Assembly: GCA_008931825.1 (NCBI GenBank)
Contig: QXVZ01023316.1
Location: 1-30,814, forward strand
Reading direction: 5' to 3'
DNA: 30,814 nucleotides
DNA from: Phallusia fumigata
Lineage: Eukaryota; Chordata; Ascidiacea; Phlebobranchia; Ascidiidae
Below are positions 20,801 through 30,450 of this stretch, one piece after another. The translations under genes and the position numbers were made by a program. How positions within the stretch are numbered: position 1 is the first letter of the stretch; every line of letters starts with the position of its first letter. A model generated the notes under the pieces. It saw only the letters and a list, made by a program, of their open reading frames with translations, was not told the origin of the DNA and ran no database searches.

Positions 20801-23800
20801 GACGGTTTTTAAAAGCGGAACGGGATGCGCAAACTGCGGAAAGAGGAAATTCGAGATTAGATCCGTAAAGTTTTGAAAAAAAGGTAACGTTTCAAAACAC
20901 ACAACAATTCCCCCTCTAAATGTGGAATTCGCCACCGGTTTTCAAAAAAGGTTGTATTACGATGTTTAACGGGAAAAATATATGTTTCTTCATCACCAAA
21001 AGGTTATTTAAATTTTTATGTACTTTGATTACCGCTGTTTAGGCAAATGCATTCAGATATTTTTTACAGCCTATCTCTAATTAAGTTGGATTTTTTGGCA
21101 TATTTTTGCTTTCAAGACCCTTTGGTAACTTCCGGCCAGTATAACTTTAGTTTAAAGTAAAAATGAAAAAGAAAAAAACCTCTGACGTTGATTTCACAAG
21201 TAACGTGTTAAAAGTTGTTGTGCATTTTCCCCTATGCCGCCACAATTAACTTTGCGCCGTTTTTTCCATATCAGTCTTAATGACGCCAACAGCGTTTGCC
21301 AAACGTAGAAAATGTTTTACACACAAGTACTGGCTTGTATCTTCGTATTGAGAAATTGTAAAAAAACTTACGAAGCCGACTTGGAAGACATGCGAGATTG
21401 TATCGACCGGTAAAGCAGCGATCAAGTCGATGACAAACCAGGTGCGGAGATAGTTGATCGCGATGCTGCGAAAATCGGAGACAACCCAACCCGATTTGTT
21501 GACATAAGTGGTGCGGAAAGTCAAAACGATGTCTGAAATAAAACTCAGAAATTAAGGACAGTCAAGTAAACATAAGTCAGTACTTGTGTGAAACAGTTTC
21601 CTGATGATGATGAGCATTTCTTGAAACATAGAAATGTTTTTCACACAAGTACTTATTCAGACTATTTAAAACTGTTTGATGTGTATTTAGGAAAAATTGT
21701 ATGTGAGAGCTTTTACGAATTACTCCAGCACAATTTTGTGATTGTTTTGTTCATTTCGCTCCAAAATTTAAACGTTTTGTGAGTAAAATTATTTTTAAGA
21801 ATAATTCAAACAATTTTTCTTGATGCACTATGACGTCAACTGCTTTCTCGGGCTAACGCTGTTGTAATCATCAAGGAATGTTTGTCATACAAGTATTGGC
21901 ATTTAATCAATGCAAGATATTTTTTCCAAATATCGATTGCGAAACAAAAAGATTTGGCACAAGGCCACGAAAACATCGCCAAGTTACATCCATAATTAGA
22001 ATTTTCTCCTAATGGCAACGAAAGTTATTTACAGCACAGTGTAGAGGAGGAAGTGGCATTAAAACCCGCAATCTGTTCACGTTGTTCCCTTAACGATTTC
22101 AGTTTCCATAAACGTCCAAGCTTAAAGCAAATTATTCTTGCTTCTTCTCCAGGGTCAAAAGTGGAGCTTCTTGTAAATTATTGATTAGCCGCGTCTAAGC
22201 AGAAAACGTTTACAAGCGCTAATGGCCGAATGTCTCTGAATCGCAACGCAAAACCATGTTATTGGAACAAACATGGAGAAATCTTTCCTGACGTACGGGG
22301 GTGCATTGGTTCATGCTATGGCACAGGTCACTGCTTTAAACGTTTTTTGTAACTCAGAAAAACATCTGGGTTTGGAGATGCGTGAAAATTGGGCACGTAA
22401 TTCGTAATTGTAGTTTCAGTTTGTTTGTGTTGATAAATTTAGAGCTGTAGCGGCAAATGGCAGCTAAACGATAAAACTAAAATTGCTTTAGCACAACACG
22501 AACGAATACTTTGAAGGATCAATAAGGAGGTTGAAAACTTTAAAATCTACTTCACAATGATGAAATAACTCTAATGCCCGCTTCACTGTCATTATTGGGG
22601 TCACCTGCCTCAATGTAGCTTTCGGAAAACAAGTTATTTTTTTTTGGGGGGGGGGTCCCAAGTAATAGTGCCTAACTGCTGCATGGCACTTTTTCAACCT
22701 TAGTTGGAAAACGCGGAGCATTTAAACATCACACATCCGACCTACAAGTTCAAAAGAGTAAACTTTGCCTACCGATGATGAAGACGACCTCCACGAGAAT
22801 GTCGAGAGGCAGAGTGTTGGGCGGGTGGTGGGGATACGAAGCCTGACTGGATGACGTGGAATTATTGTGGGTTCGATTGGAAGGGACTGACTGTTGAAAT
22901 AACAAACCATTGGTTATCCTGAGTAGATCCAAATCTTTTATGATGCATTCCCTCTGTGTTTATTTTTGAACTTTTCATTCCTCCCCTACTAGACAAAGGT
23001 AAATCACAAAATCAAGTTTCTTTGCGACATTGTGAAACAATATAAACTATGACATCACACTAATTGACCGGATATGTGACATCTGGCCTGACAGAACATA
23101 CTCAGTTTTGCCCATCACAACAAACACTGCTGTTTGTATTTTTATCTTTATCGATCGCGAGTGACACCAAGCCACAACACTTCAACTCCCAGTGCATTGT
23201 CCATTGTCTGAATGACAGTGAGAATTAATTAGTCGCACGGGAATTTCGACAACAGTTAAAAGACTGATGGGGCTTTTCTACAGAGAATTCAGAGATAATA
23301 ATAACCCTTCATTCACCGGGTTGTATCTTACCCACAAATCTGTTACGATCGATGAATTTGATTTATACGTTACACAAAGGCTAAAGATAGTTCGATAAAA
23401 GGGTCTAGTTATTGTTGCATACATTACGCGTGATATTTTTCGCTTTATTGATTAAATTTACTTGACAATGGCACAGATCATAATAGAAAGAAAAATGAAA
23501 GGCTTAAATCATTGGTTCTCGAGAAGGGAGTCTGATTATAAATGTAATTTGTGAACAAGTTTAATAATCGCAAAACCTTATAGTTTCTTTTCTTAATGTA
23601 CAGGCAAAATACTAATTACAAACCAAATTTGCTGTGGGGGATTTTATCTTTGAAAACGGTTAAAGGGTCCATGGAATAAACAAGGGTCGAGAAGGACAAG
23701 ACTTAAACCGCTACATTTAATCGAGTTCGCACACTTTAACTTTTCGTTTCAGCAAAACCGACCTGGACAGCTGCGTAGTATGGAACAATGGAAGTGACGT

Positions 23801-26800
23801 AGATGGTAACCAGGACAACGAACCAGTCCCAAATTGTCTTCGCAGTGCCGAAGTGAAGAATTGTGAGGGGTGATTGGAGGGTTGTGGCCACTTTGTATTC
23901 CGGCACTGTGCTCTTTCGTCGACCAAACATCCTCTGAAATGGAAAAGAACATTAATTTTTATCATAAAGACACTGAACTTTGCAAGTTAGGCCATATAAT
24001 TGTCAAAACATTCACTCAATAAAAAACATAACTGCCAGAGAGCTTGTACATAGTGAATATATTATAGAGCAAACGTTTCGACAATCGTTGTTGTCATCAT
24101 CAGTGCATAATGACGAGAAGCTTAAAAACGTGCGTTATTTATACAATTATCGAAAAGGAAAAACGTGCCGCAAAACATTTACTGTCTATAGCACGCCTGC
24201 GGTTGGGTTTGAACCCATGGACCAACTACTTTCAATACACGACAAACCTTGGTAACAGCGTGAAATATTCCTTTCTTCTTTTTCTGCTCCAGATTTTCGG
24301 AGAGATTATAGAGAACCGCTCGACTCCGACGTCTCTGGTTTAATTTATCGAAAGTTGGCATTTGTGGAGAATCCAGCGAACTAGTTGAACCTGGCGAGTA
24401 AATAAGCGTTTAGCCGGAGAAAGGCACACTGTCGCGGGTTCGAATCCCACCGCAGGTTAGATTTTTATCTAGTATTCGCCTTGCTGCATAGGAAACACTT
24501 GGAAGACCGACTATGATTCGGTATAACGCCTCTTGCAGGCCTGGTGTACTGTGATTCATATATAAGTGTGCCGTTATAGTGTAACGCTTCACTGTTGATA
24601 AGCAAGGCATAAAACATGCAACAACGGCGTAAGATTTAAACACAGAGCTTTGGATTTGTTTCGTTTAGTTTTTATGCCCACAGAACAACGCTCACAAACA
24701 GTCCACCGTCGAGCTACCTACATCATTGCAGTTATGTTGGATCAGTTTTTTCGATTTTTAGAAACTGGTGACTTCAATTTGGGTCAACCCATCGGCTTTC
24801 ACTGGGTTGGAGCGATGCCACTTAAGTTTCTTGCTCAGGAAAACACAAGGAACAAGACAGGATTAAAACCCGCAACCTTGCGAGCACAAGGCAGGCGCGC
24901 TAACCACTCGGTCATCTTGGATTATTCTGTGATTTAATCCGATATCCCATGTTACAAATTCACTCGTGGCACAAGAATGCAATACAGGCGTCATTCGTAA
25001 AGGGAATCGTAAACATAGCGAGGCAAACCTAGAGTCTTGATCATTCAACCCCTAGAAGGAATATAGGAAACATACAACGTTTAAGTCCTGATGCAAAACA
25101 ACCCAACACGAACATTGAACCCTTAGGCAGCTATTCGAGACTTGGTTTGTAGTTTTTTACCTGGTCCCTGATTTGACGTGGTTTCATTGGAACTGTCACT
25201 AGCGTCGTCGTCGTAACCAGTGACGTCTTTGTGTGAGACGAGAAACATTACTACGTCATTGGTTCCGTTTTTGATCGGCACAATGTCCAGTAAGCATAGA
25301 AACGATTCACCTGGTATAAAAACAATGTTTCGAGTTATACGAACAATTGCTTCTAGTTTTTTTTTTGTTCTGTTTCGTGCTGCCTCTACGTTTTGTTTTA
25401 AGTTCAAAATGATACTATTGGGTAAAATATCTTCTATCTTTGGACAAGCGCTATTTTCATCATCAGAAGTTTGTTATATTGTCACAACATTGTATCACGT
25501 CCGACTGCAAGTTAATAACAAATCAATGGATTTCGACAGCAATGCATAGGGGTAGAACAATCTCGACTTGGGTGAGGTTCGAACTCACGACCCCTGAAAC
25601 TCACCGTTTTTCTTGTACATCGTGATTTCGGTTTTAAACTCCTCTTTCTGATGAAGAGCTTGGATGATCTGACGTTTTTCTACGTCACTGGTGCCTCTCC
25701 CGTACAGAAACTTACATGAACAACATTGCTGCATCACCTGTAGATGAAGAAATAACTTGAAATCAAGCTGTTTGGAGGAACGTCAGTGGAGGAATTGTAT
25801 GAGTTAAGGGTAGGAATTTCTACTTTATAGTTAAGTTATTCATGTTAAGTATAGTATTTCGTTTTAGGTAGACCAGTTGTTCCAAACTTTTTGATATTCT
25901 TGTCTACTAGGGAGGGAATTTCCAAAATAAGCAATTGGTGAATGCAATTCTTTTTCAAAGGTAATTTTTTGTACATGTAAATTTGCAAAATCTACAACCA
26001 TTGACAAAACTTCATAAACTCACGTCCATTGGATTGTGAAGTTTAACACAGAAAACGCAGTTATGTGTCGGTGTCGATAATTTGAGGCTACTAGCAAAGC
26101 TGCGATTTGGAGGCTAAGTTGTTAGTTTCTTTGCAAGTAAACACGTTTTGTGGATAAATAACAAGCTGAATTGCAAAATTGTTTGTGGTAAAGAAAGTAT
26201 TAGCGCCCCTAGTGAATGAAAATGTTAGTTGTAGACATTAAAACAGGAGTAAAAGCCAGATACTACACATTACGTCCAAACCGAGATTAAAAATACAAAC
26301 CAGGAACAATATAAAAACACAAAAACTTCGATTTCAACAAGTTAAGAATGAAACAAAGTGCTGAGTTTATCAACAGCTGTGTAATCGACCAAGGAAAAAT
26401 GCTTTACACGTTCACAGCTTGACTTCGTTGGGCGTTGAAAGCTTCGACATAGAAGCATCTTGTTACAACAAGAAGCCTTTGATTCGCAAAACGCACGCAG
26501 CTGCGTTATGCTTTGAGGTCTAACCAGCAAACAACCCGAGGGAATTGAATGGAAACCGAATGCATTAAGCCCCATACGAAGGCTTTCAGTGGCCAACAGC
26601 AAGCTTTAATGGCCACGTCTCCGTAACGGAACGTTTCCTACAAAGGGAAACAGGAATGAGAATACCTGGGCGATTACGACTTTGGCACATTGCGTTATGT
26701 TAAGTGCAGCTGGGCTGGCTGATGAAGTTATTTTTGGAAGCGGTTTTATGTTCGATGGAGTCACTCAAGTATAAGTGGTTAATTTGTGTCAATCAACTGT

Positions 26801-28112
26801 ATTTCTCACTAAGTCCAATCACCCCCTTGGTATTTGGTGGCTTGTATGGAATTAAACCAGTGCTTAACGTATTCCCTTACAGGTATAGCTTACACTTTGA
26901 AATCACCAACTAGTTCTCGTAACCCCTTTTGTATTTTCCATAAAGTAACTATTGTTCCCATGTTTATATAACAAACAATTTAGTTTGGACGTCAAAGATC
27001 CAATGTTGCATTTATATAATTGACCCTAATGATTTAGTAGTCTTTTACTCCTCAGAAACAGATCTTGTGTCCCTTTGAGGTTAAAAAGCCCTGAACTAGA
27101 CTATAGACTGAAGGCAATATAACTATGGCACCTGGGAAATTTGAAGTTGTAACAAGATGTCCCTCCATCTGTTCTGTGCTTCTGTTGGTTGGTTTATTGT
27201 TTGTTTTTTTGTTTATTTTAAACCACTGGGGGCAGTAGCAAGTGAGTTTACCAACGCGCCACCTTTGGTGATGCAATTGCGGTAACGATTTTTGACGACT
27301 GGAAACTTGGTGACTTTAATTTGATTTCATTTGGTCATTTTGGATTAATGCAGTGCCACTCAAAATGTATTCACTTATTCAAAAAATTAGTGATTTAACA
27401 AGGTATTTAAATCAACTGCTCAGGAATACGAATACTTCCAATTCTGTATTCGTAGAGCAATTGAATATAGGCAATGTAAATGTTGCCCTCTATCTAGTTA
27501 CGACATAACAGCAAGTTACCTGGGATCTTGGAAACCCGGTAAGTTCGCAGAATCCATCCGAGCAATAAAGAATGGGGAAAATCCCGGGAACCTGCGCACT
27601 TCCCAACAAAAAGTTGCTGTCTGAAAATCCACAAGTAGCAAATGTTTATCATTAGAAACTGATGTGCTAAAGTGCTTTAAAATGTAGGTTACGACGTACA
27701 AGCTTGAAACCTTTGTGATGTAGAATATCATCACTGGTCGAAGCTTATCACAATACGTCAGGCCTGCAAGAGGCGTTATACAGGAACTAGCAATAACTCA
27801 TTCCACCACCAGTGATAAAGTCGAAACATTTGATAAATAACACATGTCGCTTATAAGAACTATTTGGTCTAGTATAGTTTTGATAAAAATTATGGACAGA
27901 TTCGTGTTTATCGTTCCTGAGAGTAAGATAATTTGCACTGCAAAAATCTAAATGCACTGAGAATCTGAATACGTCATGTACTGGGTTTTAATGCAAACCT
28001 TAATCGGTTGTAATCGAAAACAATTCACAAACTTACGTGTTCCATTAAATCTCGTGGCAATGGTGTCTAAGAACGTATTCTGGGGGGCTAGAAGGCCCTT
28101 TCGTCGCGCCAT
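13873..28112 (-). CDS. ELK-type KCNH voltage-gated K+ channel (KCNH3/4/8-like), with missing middle exons
   Basis: This is a pore-forming subunit of an Elk-class voltage-gated potassium channel of the plasma membrane. Exons in transcript order are 28112-28037, 27620-27520, 25737-25605, 25310-25161, 24390-24248, 23933-23763 (or to 23741), 22890-22773, 21532-21372, 20833-20620, [gap], 18286-18112, [gap], 17840-17700, 17295-17023, 16348-16231, 15703-15590, 15352-14782 and 14508-13873 (stop). Phases agree at every junction except the two gaps. The start [20 protein letters not shown] is the Elk N-terminal cap, followed by PAS, PAC, S1-S5, part of the CNBHD and a tail of about 620 residues. No exon for the pore helix, SVGFGN filter, S6, C-linker or first half of the CNBHD is found. 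The Ns at 20555 and 17922 fall in the two places where exons are missing. Elk is preferred over Eag and Erg by the cap, PAC and S2-S5 wording. Confidence 0.93.
15850..15945 (-). repeat. Dispersed repeat with degenerate hammerhead-like core
   Basis: On the minus strand CTGACGA (15924-15918) is followed by GACAAC...GCC and GAAACGTTTGC, and then a tail ending in TTCTCTGGCAGTTAT. The same tail and core occur at 24024-24103. One core base is changed (CTGACGA for CTGATGA). Confidence 0.65.
15985..16170. repeat. GTAC-rich, hairpin-forming intron segment
   Basis: Within a KCNH intron the words GGTAC and GTACC recur many times, including ACGGTACGGTACG, and TACCATTG...CAATGGTA forms a local hairpin. 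No protein or known element is recognised. It may be the remains of a transposon with GTAC-rich ends. Confidence 0.4.
17922..17922. other. Single N at a likely assembly gap inside KCNH
   Basis: The splice phases of the exons on either side (phase 2 out, phase 1 required) do not match, and no exon between 17841 and 18111 repairs this. That is direct evidence for missing sequence near this N. Confidence 0.6.
18017..18032. other. 16 bp perfect palindrome TTCCCACCGGTGGGAA
   Basis: Both halves are exact inverse complements with no spacer. It lies in a KCNH intron 80 bases from the CNBHD exon and 95 bases from the N at 17922. It could bind a dimeric factor or be chance. Confidence 0.8.
18112..18286 (-). 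CDS. KCNH exon: second half of the cyclic-nucleotide-binding homology domain
   Basis: This 175 bp exon lies between acceptor CCAACAG and donor GTAAAT. It encodes [10 protein letters not shown] and then [20 protein letters not shown] and [13 protein letters not shown], matching the Elk sequence GKGDL..., [10 protein letters not shown]... and LYPEY.... In Elk and Erg channels this domain does not bind cyclic nucleotides. The exon ends in phase 2, whereas the next exon found (17840) needs a phase-1 partner, so at least one exon is missing between them, where family members read LTYNLREG. The N at 17922 lies in that interval. Confidence 0.92.
18287..20619. other. KCNH intron region where pore, S6, C-linker and early CNBHD exons should lie, with an N at 20555
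   Basis: About 200 family residues are expected between the exon ending at 20620 and the exon starting at 18286. Reading the minus strand, I find no codons for SVGFGN, for the S6 block, for the C-linker or for the FVCSG strand. The sequence here is repeat-rich and includes a CTGATGA...GAAAC element at 18822-18861. The N at 20555 lies 65 bases beyond the S5 exon, so the missing exons are probably in an unsequenced gap reduced to one base. Confidence 0.7.
18691..18898 (+). repeat. Inverted-repeat element with hammerhead-like core
   Basis: The core CTGATGA is at 18822-18828, then one extra base, GACAA 18830-18834 pairing with TTGTC 18841-18845, then GAAAC at 18846. ACGT (18849-18852) can pair with ATGT (18858-18861) over an AGAAA loop. 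Outer arms around AGTGTGTAAAACATT (about 18708-18722) and AATGTTTTACACAC (about 18857-18870) are inverted copies, and an AAGATA-like word recurs in inverse farther out. The same 3' half recurs at about 21297-21351. Confidence 0.65.
20620..24390 (-). CDS. KCNH linker and voltage-sensor exons (S1 to S5)
   Basis: Exon 5 (24390-24248) carries [18 protein letters not shown], the conserved linker. Exon 6 (23933-23763 or 23741) has VPEYKVAT and the S1 helix [19 protein letters not shown]. Exon 7 (22890-22773) gives a Ser/Asn/Pro-rich S1-S2 loop, then the start of S2, ILVEVVFII. Exon 8 (21532-21372) gives [18 protein letters not shown] and S3, [13 protein letters not shown]. Exon 9 (20833-20620) gives S4 as [19 protein letters not shown] with regularly spaced positive residues, then S5 ending in [12 protein letters not shown]. 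The exon 6/7 junction has two phase-compatible solutions: CAG/GTCGGT with CAACAG/TCAGTC, or AAAA/GTTAAA with GTCAG/TCCC. They differ by six residues in the S1-S2 loop. Confidence 0.93.
21275..21355 (+). repeat. Second copy of the GAAACGTAGAAAATGTTTTACACAC family
   Basis: This copy keeps the 3' half almost exactly (AAACGTAGAAAATGTTTTAC, then ACACAAGTACTGGCTTGTAT), but the core is decayed to CTTAATGACGCC...GCCAAACG. It ends just left of the KCNH exon at 21372-21532. Confidence 0.7.
21579..21653 (+). repeat. Hammerhead-like element closed by a perfect 15 bp stem
   Basis: AGTACTTGTGTGAAA (21579-21593) is the exact inverse of TTTCACACAAGTACT (21639-21653). Inside are CTGATGA (21601-21607), GAAAC (21623-21627), and ACAT/ATGT (21626-21629 with 21634-21637) over an AGAA loop. 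The order of pieces is that of a hammerhead ribozyme, but the helix between CTGATGA and GAAAC is weak in this copy. Confidence 0.65.
24020..24240 (-). mobile_element. tRNA-derived SINE with hammerhead-like body
   Basis: On the minus strand a B-box GGTTCAAACCC (24215-24205) lies in a degenerate tRNA head. It is followed by about 100 bases of body, then CTGATGA (24103-24097), one extra base, GACAA...TTGTC, and GAAACGTTTGC. A tail containing TACAAGCTCTCTGGCAGTTA follows. The tail and core match 15850-15945, so head, body and tail look like one short retroelement. Confidence 0.6.
24389..24457 (+). repeat. tRNA-like sequence overlapping a KCNH splice acceptor
   Basis: An A-box-like TGGCGAGTAAATAAGCG starts at 24392 and a canonical B-box GGTTCGAATCC is at 24437-24447. 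The ends ACCTG (24389) and CAGGT (24453-24457) can pair as part of an acceptor stem. Two mismatches in that stem and one in the T-arm argue for a SINE head or tRNA pseudogene rather than a working tRNA. Its first bases, read on the minus strand, form the CCAG/GT acceptor of KCNH exon 5. Confidence 0.5.
24853..24919 (-). repeat. tRNA-like SINE head
   Basis: The minus strand reads CAAGATGACCGAGTGGTTAG at the 5' end (good A-box), an anticodon-arm-like CCTTG...CAAGG, a diverged B-box GGTTTTAATCC, and a 3' end TGTCTTG that pairs with the 5' end. The B-box change suggests a degraded SINE or pseudogene. Confidence 0.55.
25161..28112 (-). CDS. KCNH N-terminal cap, PAS and PAC domain exons 1-4
   Basis: Exon 1 (28112-28037) gives the amphipathic PAS-cap [20 protein letters not shown]. 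Exon 2 (27620-27520) gives [20 protein letters not shown] and then [14 protein letters not shown], the PAS core. Exon 3 (25737-25605) begins [13 protein letters not shown] and includes [14 protein letters not shown]. Exon 4 (25310-25161) gives [20 protein letters not shown] and then [11 protein letters not shown]. In this family the N-terminal PAS packs against the CNBHD and shapes gating. Intron 2 is the longest in this part (about 1.8 kb) and is filled with repeats. The first ATG is chosen because it gives the exact family N-terminus. Confidence 0.93.
25545..25600 (-). repeat. tRNA-like SINE fragment next to the KCNH exon 3 donor
   Basis: The B-box-like GAGTTCGAACCTC (25586-25574) on the minus strand begins about 20 bases after the exon 3 donor at 25604 and is followed by TCGAGATTGTTCTACCCC, a typical SINE post-head sequence. 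The A-box part is missing. Confidence 0.5.
25800..25920 (+). repeat. hAT-like dispersed repeat, intron copy
   Basis: It shares TTTATAGTTA, TAGTATTTCGTTTTAGGTAG and the CTTGTCTA block with 9421-9555, at clearly lower identity in the CAGTGGTTCC end (CAGTTGTTCC here). Confidence 0.55.
26884..27090 (+). repeat. Dispersed repeat, KCNH intron 2 copy
   Basis: The words AACCCC, TTTGTA, AAGTAACTATTGTT and GAAACAGATC with TCCCTT occur in the same order and similar spacing at 29013-29150. The two copies are diverged, so boundaries are approximate. Confidence 0.5.
27205..27275 (-). repeat. tRNA-like SINE head in KCNH intron 2
   Basis: The minus strand carries GGTGGCGCGTTGGTAAACTC, an A-box-type start, followed by ACTTGCTACTGCCCCCAGTG. 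No clear B-box follows, so it is a partial or decayed copy. Confidence 0.4.
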
Positions 28113-29012
28113 GTTGTTTCACGACAAGCTGCAGACAAAAAGAATTTTCACCCTTAGATCGGGTCTCGTATTAGTATGCAACGTAATGCAGTTAGGCTCT
28201 GTGACATAAAATGCAAGGTCGCATAAAAATTGATGGTATTATGTAACAGTAGGTCAAAAAAGCGTAGATGCTTATTACGCCATCTAGCGGTGGTGTGACG
28301 TTATTAGTTTACCACTTTCATTTTCAGTTTTTTTTTTCATTGTGCTTTTAGACCAGGGTGAAAAAGACAATGTTACAATTTGACTTTAGCATTGCAGGTG
28401 GTGTATGAACCTTGAGGTTGGTGGTTACAGTTTAAATGACATAAAGCAAAAAGCGTAAACTTCAATTCGGGCTAAATTTTGCTTCACACCCAAGAACTGT
28501 ACATTGTTCTCAATGATTGTATTGAGACAAGACATTAAAGAAAACCACAGTTCACAGGAGAATGCAAAAATTTAAGTCGAACCCACACTGCGTTAGTGTT
28601 GAAAAGCAAAAGATCGTATAAGAGCAATAAAAATCCCCAACAATCACCAAAACAGACTATTTGTGATAACGTGCTTATTGCCCTGCGTCCAGCCAATGAA
28701 AATGCGATTTTTTTCTGTTTAATAAAAGAGAAATTTAAACTAATTAACGATACCTGTATCCTAGTGCCTTGGTGCATCATGTACCTAATTTTAAAACCAT
28801 TTAAGGATTCTGAGCTCAGATAGCAAACCCAAATGCTGTGAAAACCAACCAATGTTTTCACGTTCAACTACGCCAGTGAATCTCAACGTTTTCTCATGTC
28901 AGTGTCCAATTTGAAATCAGCAACCACTTCTCTATCTTTCGCAATGTGCGTTAGGGCCATTGTTTTGGGTACTTCTTGTGTTTGTTGATTTTGTTATTTT
29001 CGGTTAAATCAC

Positions 29013-29150
29013 TTTTTATTCACTTAAATCGCAAACCACCAATCAGTTCTTGAACCCCATTTGTAATCTGCGGAAAGTGATTATTGTTGTTATGTTCGAA
29101 AAACAAACCACACTAGAAACAGATCCCGTATCCCTTAGGGGTTATAAACA
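29013..29150 (+). repeat. Dispersed repeat, second copy of the 26884-27090 family
   Basis: It is colinear with 26884-27090 (ACCAAT/ACCAACTAGTTC, AACCCC, GAAACAGATC...TCCCTT), with many substitutions and a shorter middle. Confidence 0.5.
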
Positions 29151-30342
29151 TCTGTACTTCATACAGTAGATACGAAGCTGTGAGGATTATCACTCTATCT
29201 CAAATCTGTAATGTGACGGATTCGGGTCGTCCGGACCACTGGGGAATACTCGGCGATAATCAATCCTCTACGACAGTGATTCTTGGGAGGAATTCGGTAT
29301 TTGCAAAGGGGATTTTTGTTTGAAATGTAATTTATCAAAAGTTGATACAACAGGCTTAAAATACTGATACAAACATACGATTTACAAACTAAATTTGCAG
29401 TGGAGGATTTTAGAAACACTACAGCCGAAAATCCAGAGGCCAAAGGGTAAAATGCATTAAACTTACGTGCATGCGACCTGACAGACACTTATTAATATTT
29501 AACAGCGAGATAATGAGATAGCCGCCGCATAATGAATGATACTTTGGCCAAATGGCAGCGCAAAGACCCACAGAAAAACTGGCACACGACTTAAGTGCTT
29601 AAAACATTGAATATTAAATCAGGCAAAACCCTTTTAAGTCGCGTTTGATTAGGGTATTTGTTGTGTTACTGCTGTGGCCTTGTTTTCAGCTCAAATAAAT
29701 TGCAATTAAAATATGCCCCTAGCCAGGTCAATATGTGTTTGTGACTTTTTTCGCAGTCAAGTGAGATCACCAATTGAAATTAGTCAAATCAACACAACTT
29801 TGCAAGTTTCAAGATAAATTTCTCTTAATCAAACGAAAGGGAACTCTTTCAAAAAATTCTTGAACAACAAATTGAAAATAAAATCTCCAAACGCAAGAAT
29901 TTATAAATTTTTACGCTTTGGGTTTTACACGAAAAGCACTTGACTTTGTATATCATAATAAAATTTGGGTTATTTTAACCAAACGCCAATTAGATAAAAC
30001 CAACTTGATTCAATTGAGTTGGGGGATTTTGGATTTTAAATCCCACATCCATTCGTGTTTTCCGCAAATTGTGGTGCTTGATTGCAATGAGTCAAATTGA
30101 AAGTTGGTTTTCCGTTACGTCCTGCGTCATCTGATTGCGAAATTCGGCGCGCAAATCTTTTGTATTATTTATGTGATTGCGTCAACGACGTGGCTGATTG
30201 AACAATGTTAAAGACCTTGTTTTGTTTCACGCCAGTTCGCCTTTGTACTTACGGCAGACCTGAGAGCTGTACAGTTCCCGGCCATTCACGGCCCTTCGAT
30301 GAATTTGACCAGCCCGTTTAGGCCAATTTGGACTTAAATATT

Positions 30343-30450
30343 AAATGAACCTAAATATGTAATTTTTTTCAATACAAATGAACATAAATATGTAATTTTT
30401 TCAATATAAATGAACATAAATATGGAATTTTTTCAATATAAATGAACATA
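30343..30450. repeat. Minisatellite, 32-33 bp unit, about 3.3 copies
   Basis: Units start at 30343, 30376, 30408 and 30440. Each reads AAATGAACATAAATATG, then a T-run and CAATAT, with small changes (ACC for ACA in the first, GGAATT for GTAATT in the third). Confidence 0.9.

Noticed and set aside
22650-22668. T-run followed by a 10-base G-run
   Set aside because: A simple homopolymer junction in an intron, possibly a sequencing weak spot; no further structure around it.
24389-24457. A functional tRNA gene
   Set aside because: A- and B-boxes are visible, but the acceptor stem and T-arm have mismatches and the anticodon arm is not convincing; it fits a SINE or pseudogene better.
28535-28867. 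Minus-strand 110-codon frame upstream of KCNH
   Set aside because: Low-complexity, partly hydrophobic, no homologue recognised and no start or splice context; treated as chance.
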